9,765 nucleotides of DNA from an uncultured Bacilli bacterium. Lineage in GTDB: Bacteria; Bacillota_I; Bacilli_A; RF39; UBA660. Below, piece after piece: positions 1-5,585 of this stretch. How positions within the stretch are numbered: the stretch's first letter is position 1; the number at the start of each line of letters is the position of its first letter. A program made the translations under genes and the position numbers. The stretch is from the NCBI GenBank assembly GCA_934090795.1, contig CAKOJQ010000021.1, positions 1-9,765 of the forward strand, read 5' to 3'. The notes beneath the pieces are model-generated. The model saw nothing but the letters and a program-made list of their open reading frames with translations, ran no database searches and was not told the DNA's origin.

Positions 1-613
1 CACCCTTATTATAATCTTGATTTTTTTTTGTTTCCATAAACATCATTTTTAAACTAAATGTAGCTGTAACCCCATCACTATTTGTTTTAAAATAACCACT
101 AGCTATCTCTTGACTATAAGGATTATTACTCCAATCTTCTATCGGATTTACATAGTATCCTAACAATTCTTGAGGCAAATGCAAATATCCATTATCAATA
201 ATGTCTTGAGATATTTCACCCCTACCATAAAAGTCAGCCACTTTAACCACGACCTTTTCACTAGTATCAGTTCTTTTAAAAAAATAAAATAATTCTCCAT
301 TTTTAAACGTATTTTGATATTCTAAATAAATTTTAAATGGCATTATAAGTCCACTAGTTGTATTGGTTCCTGTTAAACTAAATGTTTTATCAACTAAAAT
401 AGTGTCACCTGGTTGAATATCATTTACTGGTAATATATTATCTGTTCCATCATTATATGTTATTAACATATTACCTGCTTTAACATTTGCTTGAAGTGTT
501 GATCCACTATTATTAAATGCAGTAAAATAAGCATATGTTATACCACCAAATATAAGTATCATACTAATTAAAGTAACTACTATTATAATATTAATTAGTT
601 TATTATTATTCAT
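1..613 (-). CDS. Secreted/membrane-anchored TasA/camelysin-like protein, N-terminal part (cut by window edge)
   Basis: The frame is open from the ATG at 613-611 to the left edge, giving 204 codons without a stop. A GAAGGAG ribosome binding site lies 10 nt upstream at 624-630. The N-terminus is a short polar stretch (MNNNK), then a hydrophobic helix (about residues 6-25) ending in the motif TYAYFTA. That kind of signal segment is known from SipW-processed TasA/camelysin proteins and from many surface proteins of uncultured Bacilli. After it the chain looks like a beta-rich ectodomain, with MLITYNDGTDNILPV and then DIQPGDTILVDKTFSLTGTN, the usual pattern of the first TasA-like strands. Cysteine is absent from the visible part. 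The function is inferred only: an extracellular matrix, fibre or surface protein. The C-terminus and any further domains lie outside the window, so processing versus membrane anchoring cannot be decided. It has its own promoter and looks independent of ftsK. Confidence 0.7.
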   Translation of the reverse strand, partial: MNNNKLINIIIVVTLISMILIFGGITYAYFTAFNNSGSTLQANVKAGNMLITYNDGTDNILPVNDIQPGDTILVDKTFSLTGTNTTSGLIMPFKIYLEYQNTFKNGELFYFFKRTDTSEKVVVKVADFYGRGEISQDIIDNGYLHLPQELLGYYVNPIEDWSNNPYSQEIASGYFKTNSDGVTATFSLKMMFMETKKNQDYNKG

Positions 614-641
614 ATTTCTCTATCTCCTTCTATCTTAATTA

Positions 642-670
642 ATTATATATTTCTTTAATTATTAAATCAA
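642..670 (-). promoter_or_regulatory. Promoter of the TasA-like gene
   Basis: On the minus strand a -35 box TTGATT (670-665) is followed by a 17-nt spacer and a perfect -10 box TATAAT (647-642). Transcription would start near 635, giving a leader of about 20-25 nt that carries the GAAGGAG site at 624-630. This is a sigma-A-type match read by eye; no operator is evident. Confidence 0.6.
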
Positions 671-701
671 TAATAATTAATTTTGAGTTGCGGTATTTTA
701 C

Positions 702-722
702 AAAAAACAAGCTATGTTTTTT
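702..722. terminator. Weak A/T-rich hairpin, possible bidirectional terminator
   Basis: An 8-bp stem AAAAAACA (702-709) / TGTTTTTT (715-722) surrounds a 5-nt loop. The run of T that forms one arm serves as a U-tract on either strand. The stem has only one G-C pair, so it may be weak. It lies just beyond the probable HPr remnant and may once have ended that transcript. Confidence 0.35.
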
Positions 723-783
723 ATAATTTATTTAAATTTATTTGTTAAATCTTATTTTTTATAGTTTTAGTTTTTTTCTTTAT

Positions 784-1037
784 TTATAATTTAAGACTTA
801 GTTTCTTATATTTTTCTCTTATCTCTATTTTTTGCTATTCTTTAATGCCTGTATGTGCATATGCTAGTATATTTTTTATCCCTCTTGCAAACTGTCACAT
901 CCAAACTATGATCTTTCCTCTTAATGATTTACTTGATTCTACTATTTTTATACTTAACAGTTTTTTATTTACTTCTTCTGCTAATAAACTAATATGTCCT
1001 AAGAATTATATCCACTACTATTACTTTCAATCTCTTA
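784..1037 (-). pseudogene. Probable decayed HPr (PTS phosphocarrier) gene
   Basis: No intact frame exists here, but joining minus-strand frames gives an HPr-like string. It starts RLKVIVVDIIL (1037-1001), then after a shift GHISLLAEEVNKK, then LLSIKIVESSKSLRGKIIV, an in-frame TGA (897-895), and QFARGIKNILAYAHTG. Laid beside B. subtilis HPr from memory, the central 28 positions align without gaps (SKYDADVNLEY... against NKKLLSIKIVE...). The span of about 84 codons fits the usual 85-90 residues. The GLHARPA active-site segment, which carries the phosphorylated histidine, falls at the frameshift and is damaged. There is no ribosome binding site, and the upstream end runs into the ftsK terminator. 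A one-residue shift is needed near the C-terminal KITISA-like segment. The identification is my inference from residue pattern; chance resemblance in AT-rich intergenic DNA is the main alternative. Confidence 0.4.
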
Positions 1038-1041
1038 TCCA

Positions 1042-1072
1042 CAAAAGAATGCCTTAAGTAGGCATTCTTTTG
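1042..1072 (-). terminator. Rho-independent terminator after ftsK (bidirectional)
   Basis: A perfect 12-bp stem CAAAAGAATGCC (1042-1053) / GGCATTCTTTTG (1061-1072) with a 7-nt loop lies about 70 nt past the ftsK stop codon. The A-run and T-run within the arms give a short U-tract in either direction. It is the strongest hairpin in the 613-1140 gap. Confidence 0.75.
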
Positions 1073-1140
1073 GTTATCAATATTAATTAGATTGTTTTCT
1101 AATTTGTAAATAGTAACATATATATAAAATAATTAAATTA

Positions 1141-3378
1141 TTATTCACTTTGTTGTATTTTTACTATTACTTCTCGTGGTTTAGATCCATTTTGTGGGCC
1201 AATTATTCCTCTTTCTTCAAGTAAATCTACAATTCTAGCGGCTCTTGAAAAACCAACTCTAAATCTTCTTTGAATTAACGATGCACTTATCTTACCAGTT
1301 GTAATTGCAAAATCAACTACATCGTTATATAAAGGATCATCATACTCTTCAGTACCACTATTTGCCCCAGCCATATGATTATCTGGTATTTCAGTTAAAC
1401 TATTATCATAACTAGCAACTTGTTCTTTAGATACGTAATCAATAAGTCTTTGAGTTTCTTCATCAGATATAAAGTTACCTTGAATTCTAACTGGCGTATT
1501 TTCTCCCATAGGTAAATATAACATATCACCTTTTCCAAGTAATTTTTCTGCACCACTTCTATCCAAAATAGTTCTTGAATCTATTTGAGATGCTACTGCA
1601 AAAGAAATACGTGATGGTATATTTGCTTTAACTACACCTGTAATTACATCAGTTGATGGTCTTTGAGTTGCAACAATTAAATGAATTCCAGCCGCTCTAG
1701 CCATTTGAGTTATACGCATGATTGAATCTTCTACCTCTTTAGCTGCAACAAGCATTAAATCAGCAAGTTCATCAATTATAACTAAAATATAAGGCATCTT
1801 AGGAACATTTGTGTTATTCTTTTTATTATTTTTTTCGATCATTTCATTATATCCTGAAATATTTTTAACGTTGTTATCAGCAAATTTTTGATATCTATTT
1901 TCCATTTCCGCAACTATTTTTTGAAGTACGACATTTGCTTTCTTAGGATCAGTTACAACTGGACATAATAAATGAGGTATTCCATTATAATTAGATAATT
2001 CTACCTTTTTAGGATCAACTAAAACTAACTTAATGTCATTCGGATTCATTCTCATTAATATTGATGCAATAAAACTATTGATACAAACTGATTTACCTGA
2101 ACCAGTAGATCCTGCAACAAGTAAGTGTGGCATTTTTGATAAATCAGCACAGCACGTTCTTCCCATTAAATCCTTACCAAGAGCAACTAATATCTTAGCA
2201 TCATTCATTGATTTTGGAATTGTACTAAGTACTTCTCTAATTGGTACACTAGCAACATTTCTATTAGGTATTTCAACTCCAACCGTACTTTTTCCCGGAA
2301 TAGGGGCTTCAATTCTAACGTCCTTAGCAGCAAGTGCTAGCGCTATTTCTTTACTAATACTTGTAATTCTATTAACTTTAGTACCTGCTTTAATTTCTAC
2401 CTCAAACTGAGTTACAGCAGGCCCCTCATGTATTTCGACTACTTTACCAGTAATTTGAAAATCCCTTAAAACTTTTTCAAGAGCAAGTCTATTTTGATTT
2501 AAGAAATCACTATTATTAACCTTTTTAGTTTTAGCCGGAGGATTTAATATATCAAGTGGAGGTAAATGATATTCACCATTAGAACTATTTTGAATAGTTA
2601 TAGGAGCACTACTAGTTGTTTTTTCTTCTTTATTATTATCATAGTTTTCATTATGAAATCTACTCATTTCTTCACTAGAAGTAATCATAACTTTGTTGTT
2701 TACTGGACTTACTTGTTCTTCCTCCTCATCATCGTCGTCATCTTCTTCTTCATCAGATTCACTTAATTTTAAAGCCTTACTAGATTTAACTCCATCTCCA
2801 AGTCCTTTAAAGAACTTAATAATTTTAACTACTATATCAGCAAGTGATACATTAAGAGCCATTACTACTCCAAATAAGGCAAAAACAGCTAAAATAATAT
2901 AAGTACCAGTTAAATCAAATAAATTAACAAATCCCCATGAGAAAAATGCTCCAATTATTCCTCCACCAGTCTGACTTAAATTTATAAAATTTTCACTATT
3001 TATTGTATTCATAAAATTATCTATGGTATTTTGAAATATATCATTATTTTTAAGTACTGCACTATCAGCAATATAGTTAATATGACTAAGAGCAAGTAAT
3101 GCGATTAACAAAAGATATAACCCAATTAATCTTGAATTAAAAAACTTAGGTAAATCTCCCTTAATAATCATATACATTCCAAGAATAATTAATAATAAAA
3201 CAAAAATAGCCCACCAAGTCCCCATTAAAAATATACAAAAGGATTTAATAAGATGTCCTACAGGCCCAAATGCTCCTATTCCAATTATTCCAACAAGTAC
3301 AAGTAATAAACCAATTAGTTCTGAAGAAAATTTAGTCTTACTAGCACTTTCACCTTTTCTTTTTTTCTTTTTAGCCAT
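1141..3378 (-). CDS. ftsK: FtsK/SpoIIIE-family DNA translocase
   Basis: This is a hexameric membrane-anchored ATPase that pumps chromosomal DNA through the closing division septum and helps resolve the terminus region. At 745 residues it is close to the usual SpoIIIE/FtsK length of about 780. The N-terminus has a basic tail (MAKKKKRK), then about four membrane segments between residues 20 and 180. A very acidic linker follows, including an almost unbroken run of D/E at roughly 207-222. The alpha/beta motor has Walker A (GSTGSGKS, lysine 429), Walker B (VIIDE, D536-E537) and the VATQRPSTDVITG segment. The C-terminal gamma winged helix (about 680-745, RRFRVGFSRAARIVDLLEERG) reads orienting DNA sequences. 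The start ATG has GGAG 10 nt upstream (3389-3392). The gene is monocistronic, with its own promoter and terminator. Whether it acts in vegetative division or sporulation cannot be told from sequence; spoIIIE would be an equally fair name. Confidence 0.97.
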   Translation of the reverse strand: MAKKKKRKGESASKTKFSSELIGLLLVLVGIIGIGAFGPVGHLIKSFCIFLMGTWWAIFVLLLIILGMYMIIKGDLPKFFNSRLIGLYLLLIALLALSHINYIADSAVLKNNDIFQNTIDNFMNTINSENFINLSQTGGGIIGAFFSWGFVNLFDLTGTYIILAVFALFGVVMALNVSLADIVVKIIKFFKGLGDGVKSSKALKLSESDEEEDDDDDEEEEQVSPVNNKVMITSSEEMSRFHNENYDNNKEEKTTSSAPITIQNSSNGEYHLPPLDILNPPAKTKKVNNSDFLNQNRLALEKVLRDFQITGKVVEIHEGPAVTQFEVEIKAGTKVNRITSISKEIALALAAKDVRIEAPIPGKSTVGVEIPNRNVASVPIREVLSTIPKSMNDAKILVALGKDLMGRTCCADLSKMPHLLVAGSTGSGKSVCINSFIASILMRMNPNDIKLVLVDPKKVELSNYNGIPHLLCPVVTDPKKANVVLQKIVAEMENRYQKFADNNVKNISGYNEMIEKNNKKNNTNVPKMPYILVIIDELADLMLVAAKEVEDSIMRITQMARAAGIHLIVATQRPSTDVITGVVKANIPSRISFAVASQIDSRTILDRSGAEKLLGKGDMLYLPMGENTPVRIQGNFISDEETQRLIDYVSKEQVASYDNSLTEIPDNHMAGANSGTEEYDDPLYNDVVDFAITTGKISASLIQRRFRVGFSRAARIVDLLEERGIIGPQNGSKPREVIVKIQQSE

Positions 3379-3398
3379 ATACTATCAACTCCATTATA

Positions 3399-3427
3399 AT
3401 TATAAACCATATATAAATTTAATGCAA
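3399..3427 (-). promoter_or_regulatory. Candidate ftsK promoter
   Basis: TTGCAT (3427-3422), a 17-nt spacer and a perfect TATAAT (3404-3399) on the minus strand. The start would fall near 3392, leaving the GGAG site almost at the 5' end of the mRNA, a very short leader. An alternative -35 box TTTACA at 3441-3436 with a poorer -10 around 3412-3418 would give a longer leader. The choice between them is open. Confidence 0.45.
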
Positions 3428-3483
3428 AAAGAAACTGTAAAGTTACATTAAGAATAACTATTTAATTATATTAACATTTTCAC

Positions 3484-3512
3484 TTGTTTATGATTTACAC
3501 TAATAGTATAAT
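3484..3512 (+). promoter_or_regulatory. Promoter of the small membrane-peptide transcript
   Basis: TTGTTT (3484-3489), a spacer of exactly 17 nt (3490-3506) and a perfect TATAAT (3507-3512) on the plus strand. The predicted start at about 3519-3520 coincides with the first base of the 5' arm of the long-range helix (3520), so the mRNA would begin directly in the paired region. Confidence 0.6.
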
Positions 3513-3547
3513 ACCAACTAAGGAACAATTAGTTGCTGGGTGTCTAT

Positions 3548-3583
3548 CCTCACCTTTTAATAATAATAAGATGAGGAGGTGAT
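3548..3583 (+). promoter_or_regulatory. Shine-Dalgarno site with overlapping sequestering hairpin
   Basis: The ribosome binding site is unusually perfect: AGGAGGTGAT (3574-3583), complementary to the 16S 3' tail, 8 nt from the ATG at 3588. Just upstream, CCTCACCTT (3548-3556) can pair with AAGATGAGG (3568-3576) at 8 of 9 positions. Alternatively TCACCT (3550-3555) can pair with AGGTGA (3577-3582). Either fold would mask part of the site. This choice of start excludes the in-frame ATG at 3582, which sits on the ribosome site itself. Confidence 0.5.
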
Positions 3584-3587
3584 GCAT

Positions 3588-3704
3588 ATGAGTAAAAGAA
3601 AATTTATTATTAAATTTCTAAGATACGTATGTTTCATTATTCTATGTATATCTATTTTGGTATATATAGTAAAAAATAGACACTTAATTACCTATGAAAA
3701 CTGA
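3588..3704 (+). CDS. 38-residue membrane peptide, candidate type I toxin
   Basis: The frame encodes a peptide starting MSKRKFIIKFLRY, then a single hydrophobic helix (about residues 14-28, VCFIILCISILVYIV), then a polar tail with basic residues (KNRHLITYEN), ending in TGA at 3702-3704. It has a near-ideal ribosome binding site and a TATAAT promoter, better signals than many longer genes here. Small size, one membrane span, basic flanks and convergent antisense transcription match the general form of type I toxins such as TxpA, BsrG or Hok, which damage the membrane. I see no clear sequence homology to any named family, so the toxin role is inferred from architecture. It could instead be an ordinary small membrane protein. 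It is the only plus-strand gene among minus-strand ones and sits convergent to the operon that ends at 3850. Confidence 0.6.
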   Translation: MSKRKFIIKFLRYVCFIILCISILVYIVKNRHLITYEN

Positions 3705-3717
3705 GTAATTAAATGTC
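3671..3717 (-). terminator. Rho-independent terminator of the antisense RNA and of the yqeG-phosphoesterase operon
   Basis: On the minus strand GACATTTAATTAC (3717-3705) pairs with GTAATTAAGTGTC (3691-3679) over all 13 positions with one G-U. The loop is 13 nt and is followed by TATTTTTT (3678-3671). On the plus strand the same stem would carry a C-A mismatch and lacks a T-run, so it terminates leftward transcription. No other hairpin with a U-tract lies between it and the stop at 3850. Confidence 0.65.
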
Positions 3718-3757
3718 AATACCTTAATTTATAAAGGATAGGCATTCAGCATTGCAT

Positions 3758-3777
3758 AACTAAATGTTCCTTTTTTT
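3758..3777 (+). terminator. 3' end of the small-ORF mRNA (long-range terminator arm plus T7)
   Basis: AACTAAATGTTCCTT (3758-3772) is the 3' arm of the long-range helix and is followed by a run of seven T (3771-3777). The partner arm is at the 5' end of the transcript rather than next to it, so this is an unusual terminator. Efficiency cannot be judged from sequence. Confidence 0.45.
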
Positions 3778-3805
3778 ATTTTATGTAAGTTTCCCTTACA
3801 TATTC

Positions 3806-3834
3806 ATGATAGCATATTTTATTTTATTTATCAA
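3806..3834 (-). promoter_or_regulatory. Promoter of the candidate antisense RNA
   Basis: On the minus strand TTGATA (3834-3829), a 17-nt spacer and TATCAT (3811-3806) match the sigma-A consensus at 5 of 6 positions in each box. A TG at 3814-3813 gives an extended -10 (TGCTATCAT). It lies between the phosphoesterase stop (3850) and the small-ORF locus, with no minus-strand ORF downstream, so its product would be non-coding. Confidence 0.55.
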
Positions 3835-3849
3835 ATTAATCAAAAATTT

Positions 3850-4728
3850 TCACCTCATGTTAGTAAATTTTTTAATTGTTTCCATTGGTCCATCGCTATT
3901 TAATATTTCATTTTCTAACTTTCTGCGATTATATTTAACCAAAACTTTTTGAACATCAAACCCTTGATTATTTCTTTTTTCTTTTAAGATAACATAAGAT
4001 GCTGTATCAACTGGATCATTTCCATAAGCCATACCAACAGCTCTTAAAGTATAAAATGATGTATTTTCTCCTCTTTCAAACATTTCAAAATGAACATGTC
4101 CTTGAAATATAGAATCATAATCAGTTACTTTTTTTCCATTAAATAATGGTTCATTTATTGCTGATATTATTCCTTTAGCTTCTTCACTATTTTTGCCTAA
4201 AAATTTAATCTTATTTGCCATATCAAGTTTTTGTTCTTGACTATTAGTATATAAAAATTGTTTATATGCATCTATGCCGTTTTTATAATTAGCCTGATAA
4301 GCCCACGTACTATTTTTAGTATAATCAAATCTACAATCATTTGCGAAATGACATAATGCGATTTTCTTACCGCCCAAACATAAATCAATAAAATGAGGAT
4401 ATAAATTTATTATTCCTATTTCATAACTATTTAAATTAGATAACGTCCATAAATAACTTTCTTCTTTTTCTTCTGTAAAATAACTTTTAAAAGGATCTAT
4501 TCCAAGAGTAATATAATCTTCACTATTGCCAGCTATAGATTTAACATTATACTCGTCAAATAACTCCATTATTTTCTTAGGACTAGGTCCAACTCCAACA
4601 TTATCCCCTAAAGAATATATTTCTGTTATTCCTTTATTTTTCATATCTTTTAAACATGCCATAGTAGGAACTAACAAACTATGTGCATCGGTAATAATTC
4701 CTATACATCTACCTGTATATTCTTTCAT
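3850..4728 (-). CDS. Calcineurin-like metallophosphoesterase
   Basis: This 292-residue protein has the metal-ligand motifs of the Metallophos_2/YfcE-like phosphoesterases in order: D14-A-H16, GDN (41-43), GNSED (67-71), a lone histidine in LCHFAND (about 124-130) and G210-H-V-H213. The usual C-terminal strand TASYVILKE follows. Such enzymes hold two metal ions and hydrolyse phosphodiesters or phosphomonoesters. The substrate cannot be deduced; cyclic nucleotides, nucleotides or a protein phosphate are all possible. The protein is longer than minimal family members (about 160-180 residues), with an extra segment around residues 80-120 and 135-190. The ATG at 4728 is 1 nt beyond the miaA stop, and its AAGGAG site lies inside the last miaA codons, so translation is probably coupled. 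The stop is TGA. It is the last gene of the operon. Confidence 0.85.
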   Translation of the reverse strand: MKEYTGRCIGIITDAHSLLVPTMACLKDMKNKGITEIYSLGDNVGVGPSPKKIMELFDEYNVKSIAGNSEDYITLGIDPFKSYFTEEKEESYLWTLSNLNSYEIGIINLYPHFIDLCLGGKKIALCHFANDCRFDYTKNSTWAYQANYKNGIDAYKQFLYTNSQEQKLDMANKIKFLGKNSEEAKGIISAINEPLFNGKKVTDYDSIFQGHVHFEMFERGENTSFYTLRAVGMAYGNDPVDTASYVILKEKRNNQGFDVQKVLVKYNRRKLENEILNSDGPMETIKKFTNMR

Positions 4729-4729
4729 T

Positions 4730-5584
4730 TTATTTATCTCCTTCTAAGTATGCAATAATCTCTTTATAGGTATCATCATAACATTTATCTAACTTAAACC
4801 ATTTAACATCCATTTGATTCTTAAACCAAGTATATTGTCTTTTAGCATAATGTCTACTATTTTTCTTAATTAAATCTAAAGCCTCGTCCAAACTTATTTT
4901 ACCATCAAAATACATATATAATTCCTTATAGCCAATACAAGTCATTACAGCCTTTGAATAAATATGTTCATCATACAACTTTCTTGCTTCTTCAATTAAG
5001 CCATCTTTAACCATTATATCTACACGCCTATTAATTCGGTCATATAAAACATCCCTATCCAAATCAATCGCAATAAATTTAGCATCATATAATAATTCAT
5101 TACCTTTATTATCATAATCTTCTTTTTTATTAAGTGCTCTTATTAATCTTTTTCGATTATTTACGTGTATATCAATATTAGGATATTTTTCTTTAACTTT
5201 TTCATATAATTCTTCATTAGAAATATCATCATAAGTATCATAAGAAGTATCATCTTCAAACACATAATTATATAACCCAGCTTTAATATATAAACCAGTA
5301 CCACCTACAATTATAATATTTTTATCCCTATTATTATCTAATATATTTCTTAAATCTTTTTGATAATCATAAACTGTATACATATCATTTTTATCTACTA
5401 TATCAAATAAATAATGAGGAACGCCTTCTTTTTCTTCTTCTTTTATTTTAGCAGTTGCAATATCAAGTTCTTTATAAACTTGTAAAGAATCTGCATTAAC
5501 TACTATTCCATTATATCTTTTAGCTAAATCCACACTTAATCTTGTTTTATAACTAGCTGTTGCCCCACATACTACTATAATCAT
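4730..5584 (-). CDS. miaA: tRNA dimethylallyltransferase MiaA
   Basis: MiaA transfers an isoprenyl group from dimethylallyl diphosphate to N6 of A37 in tRNAs that read codons starting with U, the first step towards ms2i6A. The 284-residue length is slightly short of the usual 300-315. Family motifs are present in order: NADSLQVYKELDIATAK (30-46), GVPHYLFDI, VGGTGLYIKAGLY, NRKRLIRALN, LDRDVLYDRINRRVDIM, CIGYKELY and SRHYAKRQYTWFKNQ. The P-loop is odd: it reads G7-ATAS-Y12-K13-T14 where the family normally has GPTASGKT, so the glycine before the lysine is tyrosine. The start ATG at 5584 is 1 nt past the mutL stop, with AGAGGG about 12 nt upstream inside mutL. It sits next to mutL, a common arrangement in Bacillota. 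Confidence 0.95.
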   Translation of the reverse strand: MIIVVCGATASYKTRLSVDLAKRYNGIVVNADSLQVYKELDIATAKIKEEEKEGVPHYLFDIVDKNDMYTVYDYQKDLRNILDNNRDKNIIIVGGTGLYIKAGLYNYVFEDDTSYDTYDDISNEELYEKVKEKYPNIDIHVNNRKRLIRALNKKEDYDNKGNELLYDAKFIAIDLDRDVLYDRINRRVDIMVKDGLIEEARKLYDEHIYSKAVMTCIGYKELYMYFDGKISLDEALDLIKKNSRHYAKRQYTWFKNQMDVKWFKLDKCYDDTYKEIIAYLEGDK

Positions 5585-5585
5585 C

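Larger units (their letters stand above)
3520..3772 (+). other. Long-range 5'-3' helix enclosing the 38-residue ORF
   Basis: The 5' arm 3520-3550 can pair with the 3' arm 3735-3772. Bases 3520-3534 pair with 3758-3772 at 14 of 15 positions (one A-A mismatch). Bases 3535-3550 pair with 3735-3750 at all 16 positions, three of them G-U. A 7-nt bulge (3751-3757) lies on the 3' side. Pairs at 3539, 3540 and 3543 are G-U wobbles on the plus-strand RNA and would be A-C mismatches on the minus-strand RNA. This favours a plus-strand RNA fold over a DNA inverted repeat. The helix starts at the predicted 5' end and its 3' arm runs into T7, so it joins both ends of a transcript of about 258 nt. Such end-to-end pairing is known for type I toxin mRNAs, where it blocks translation of the full-length message. 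Confidence 0.6.
3671..3799 (-). ncRNA. Candidate antisense (antitoxin) RNA
   Basis: A minus-strand promoter at 3834-3806 and a hairpin terminator ending at 3671 define a transcript of about 129 nt. It overlaps the 3' part of the small-ORF mRNA by about 107 nt (3671-3777), including the last 11 codons. Its 5' end can form a small hairpin (GTAAG/CTTAC with GGAAA loop, 3799-3785). It then carries GGAACATTTAGTT, which resembles the toxin leader GGAACAATTAGTT. It would therefore compete with the leader for the mRNA 3' arm. The layout matches 3'-overlapping pairs such as txpA/RatA and bsrG/SR4. No ORF with a ribosome site is present. It could also be only the tail of the upstream operon transcript. 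Confidence 0.5.

Noticed and set aside
895..897. In-frame TGA read as tryptophan (mycoplasma genetic code)
   Set aside because: No intact gene in the window contains an in-frame TGA and all tryptophans checked are TGG, so TGA is most simply a stop.
845..1057. Plus-strand open frame of 70 codons in the gap left of ftsK
   Set aside because: It has no ribosome site, its composition is that of non-coding AT-rich DNA, it ends inside the ftsK terminator hairpin, and the opposite strand gives a more meaningful (HPr-like) reading.
3520..3772. Miniature inverted-repeat transposable element
   Set aside because: The arms are uneven (7-nt bulge), paired through strand-specific G-U pairs, flanked by no target duplication that I can see, and coincide with a promoter start and a T-run. 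An RNA structure explains them better.
3783..3801. Perfect 7-bp hairpin ATGTAAG/CTTACAT as a terminator of the phosphoesterase gene
   Set aside because: On the minus strand it is followed by A-rich sequence, not a U-tract. It fits better as the 5' hairpin of the antisense RNA.
3764..3952. Plus-strand open frame of 62 codons over the phosphoesterase end
   Set aside because: It starts in the 3' arm and T-run of the small-ORF mRNA, has no ribosome site, and is largely antisense to a well-supported gene.
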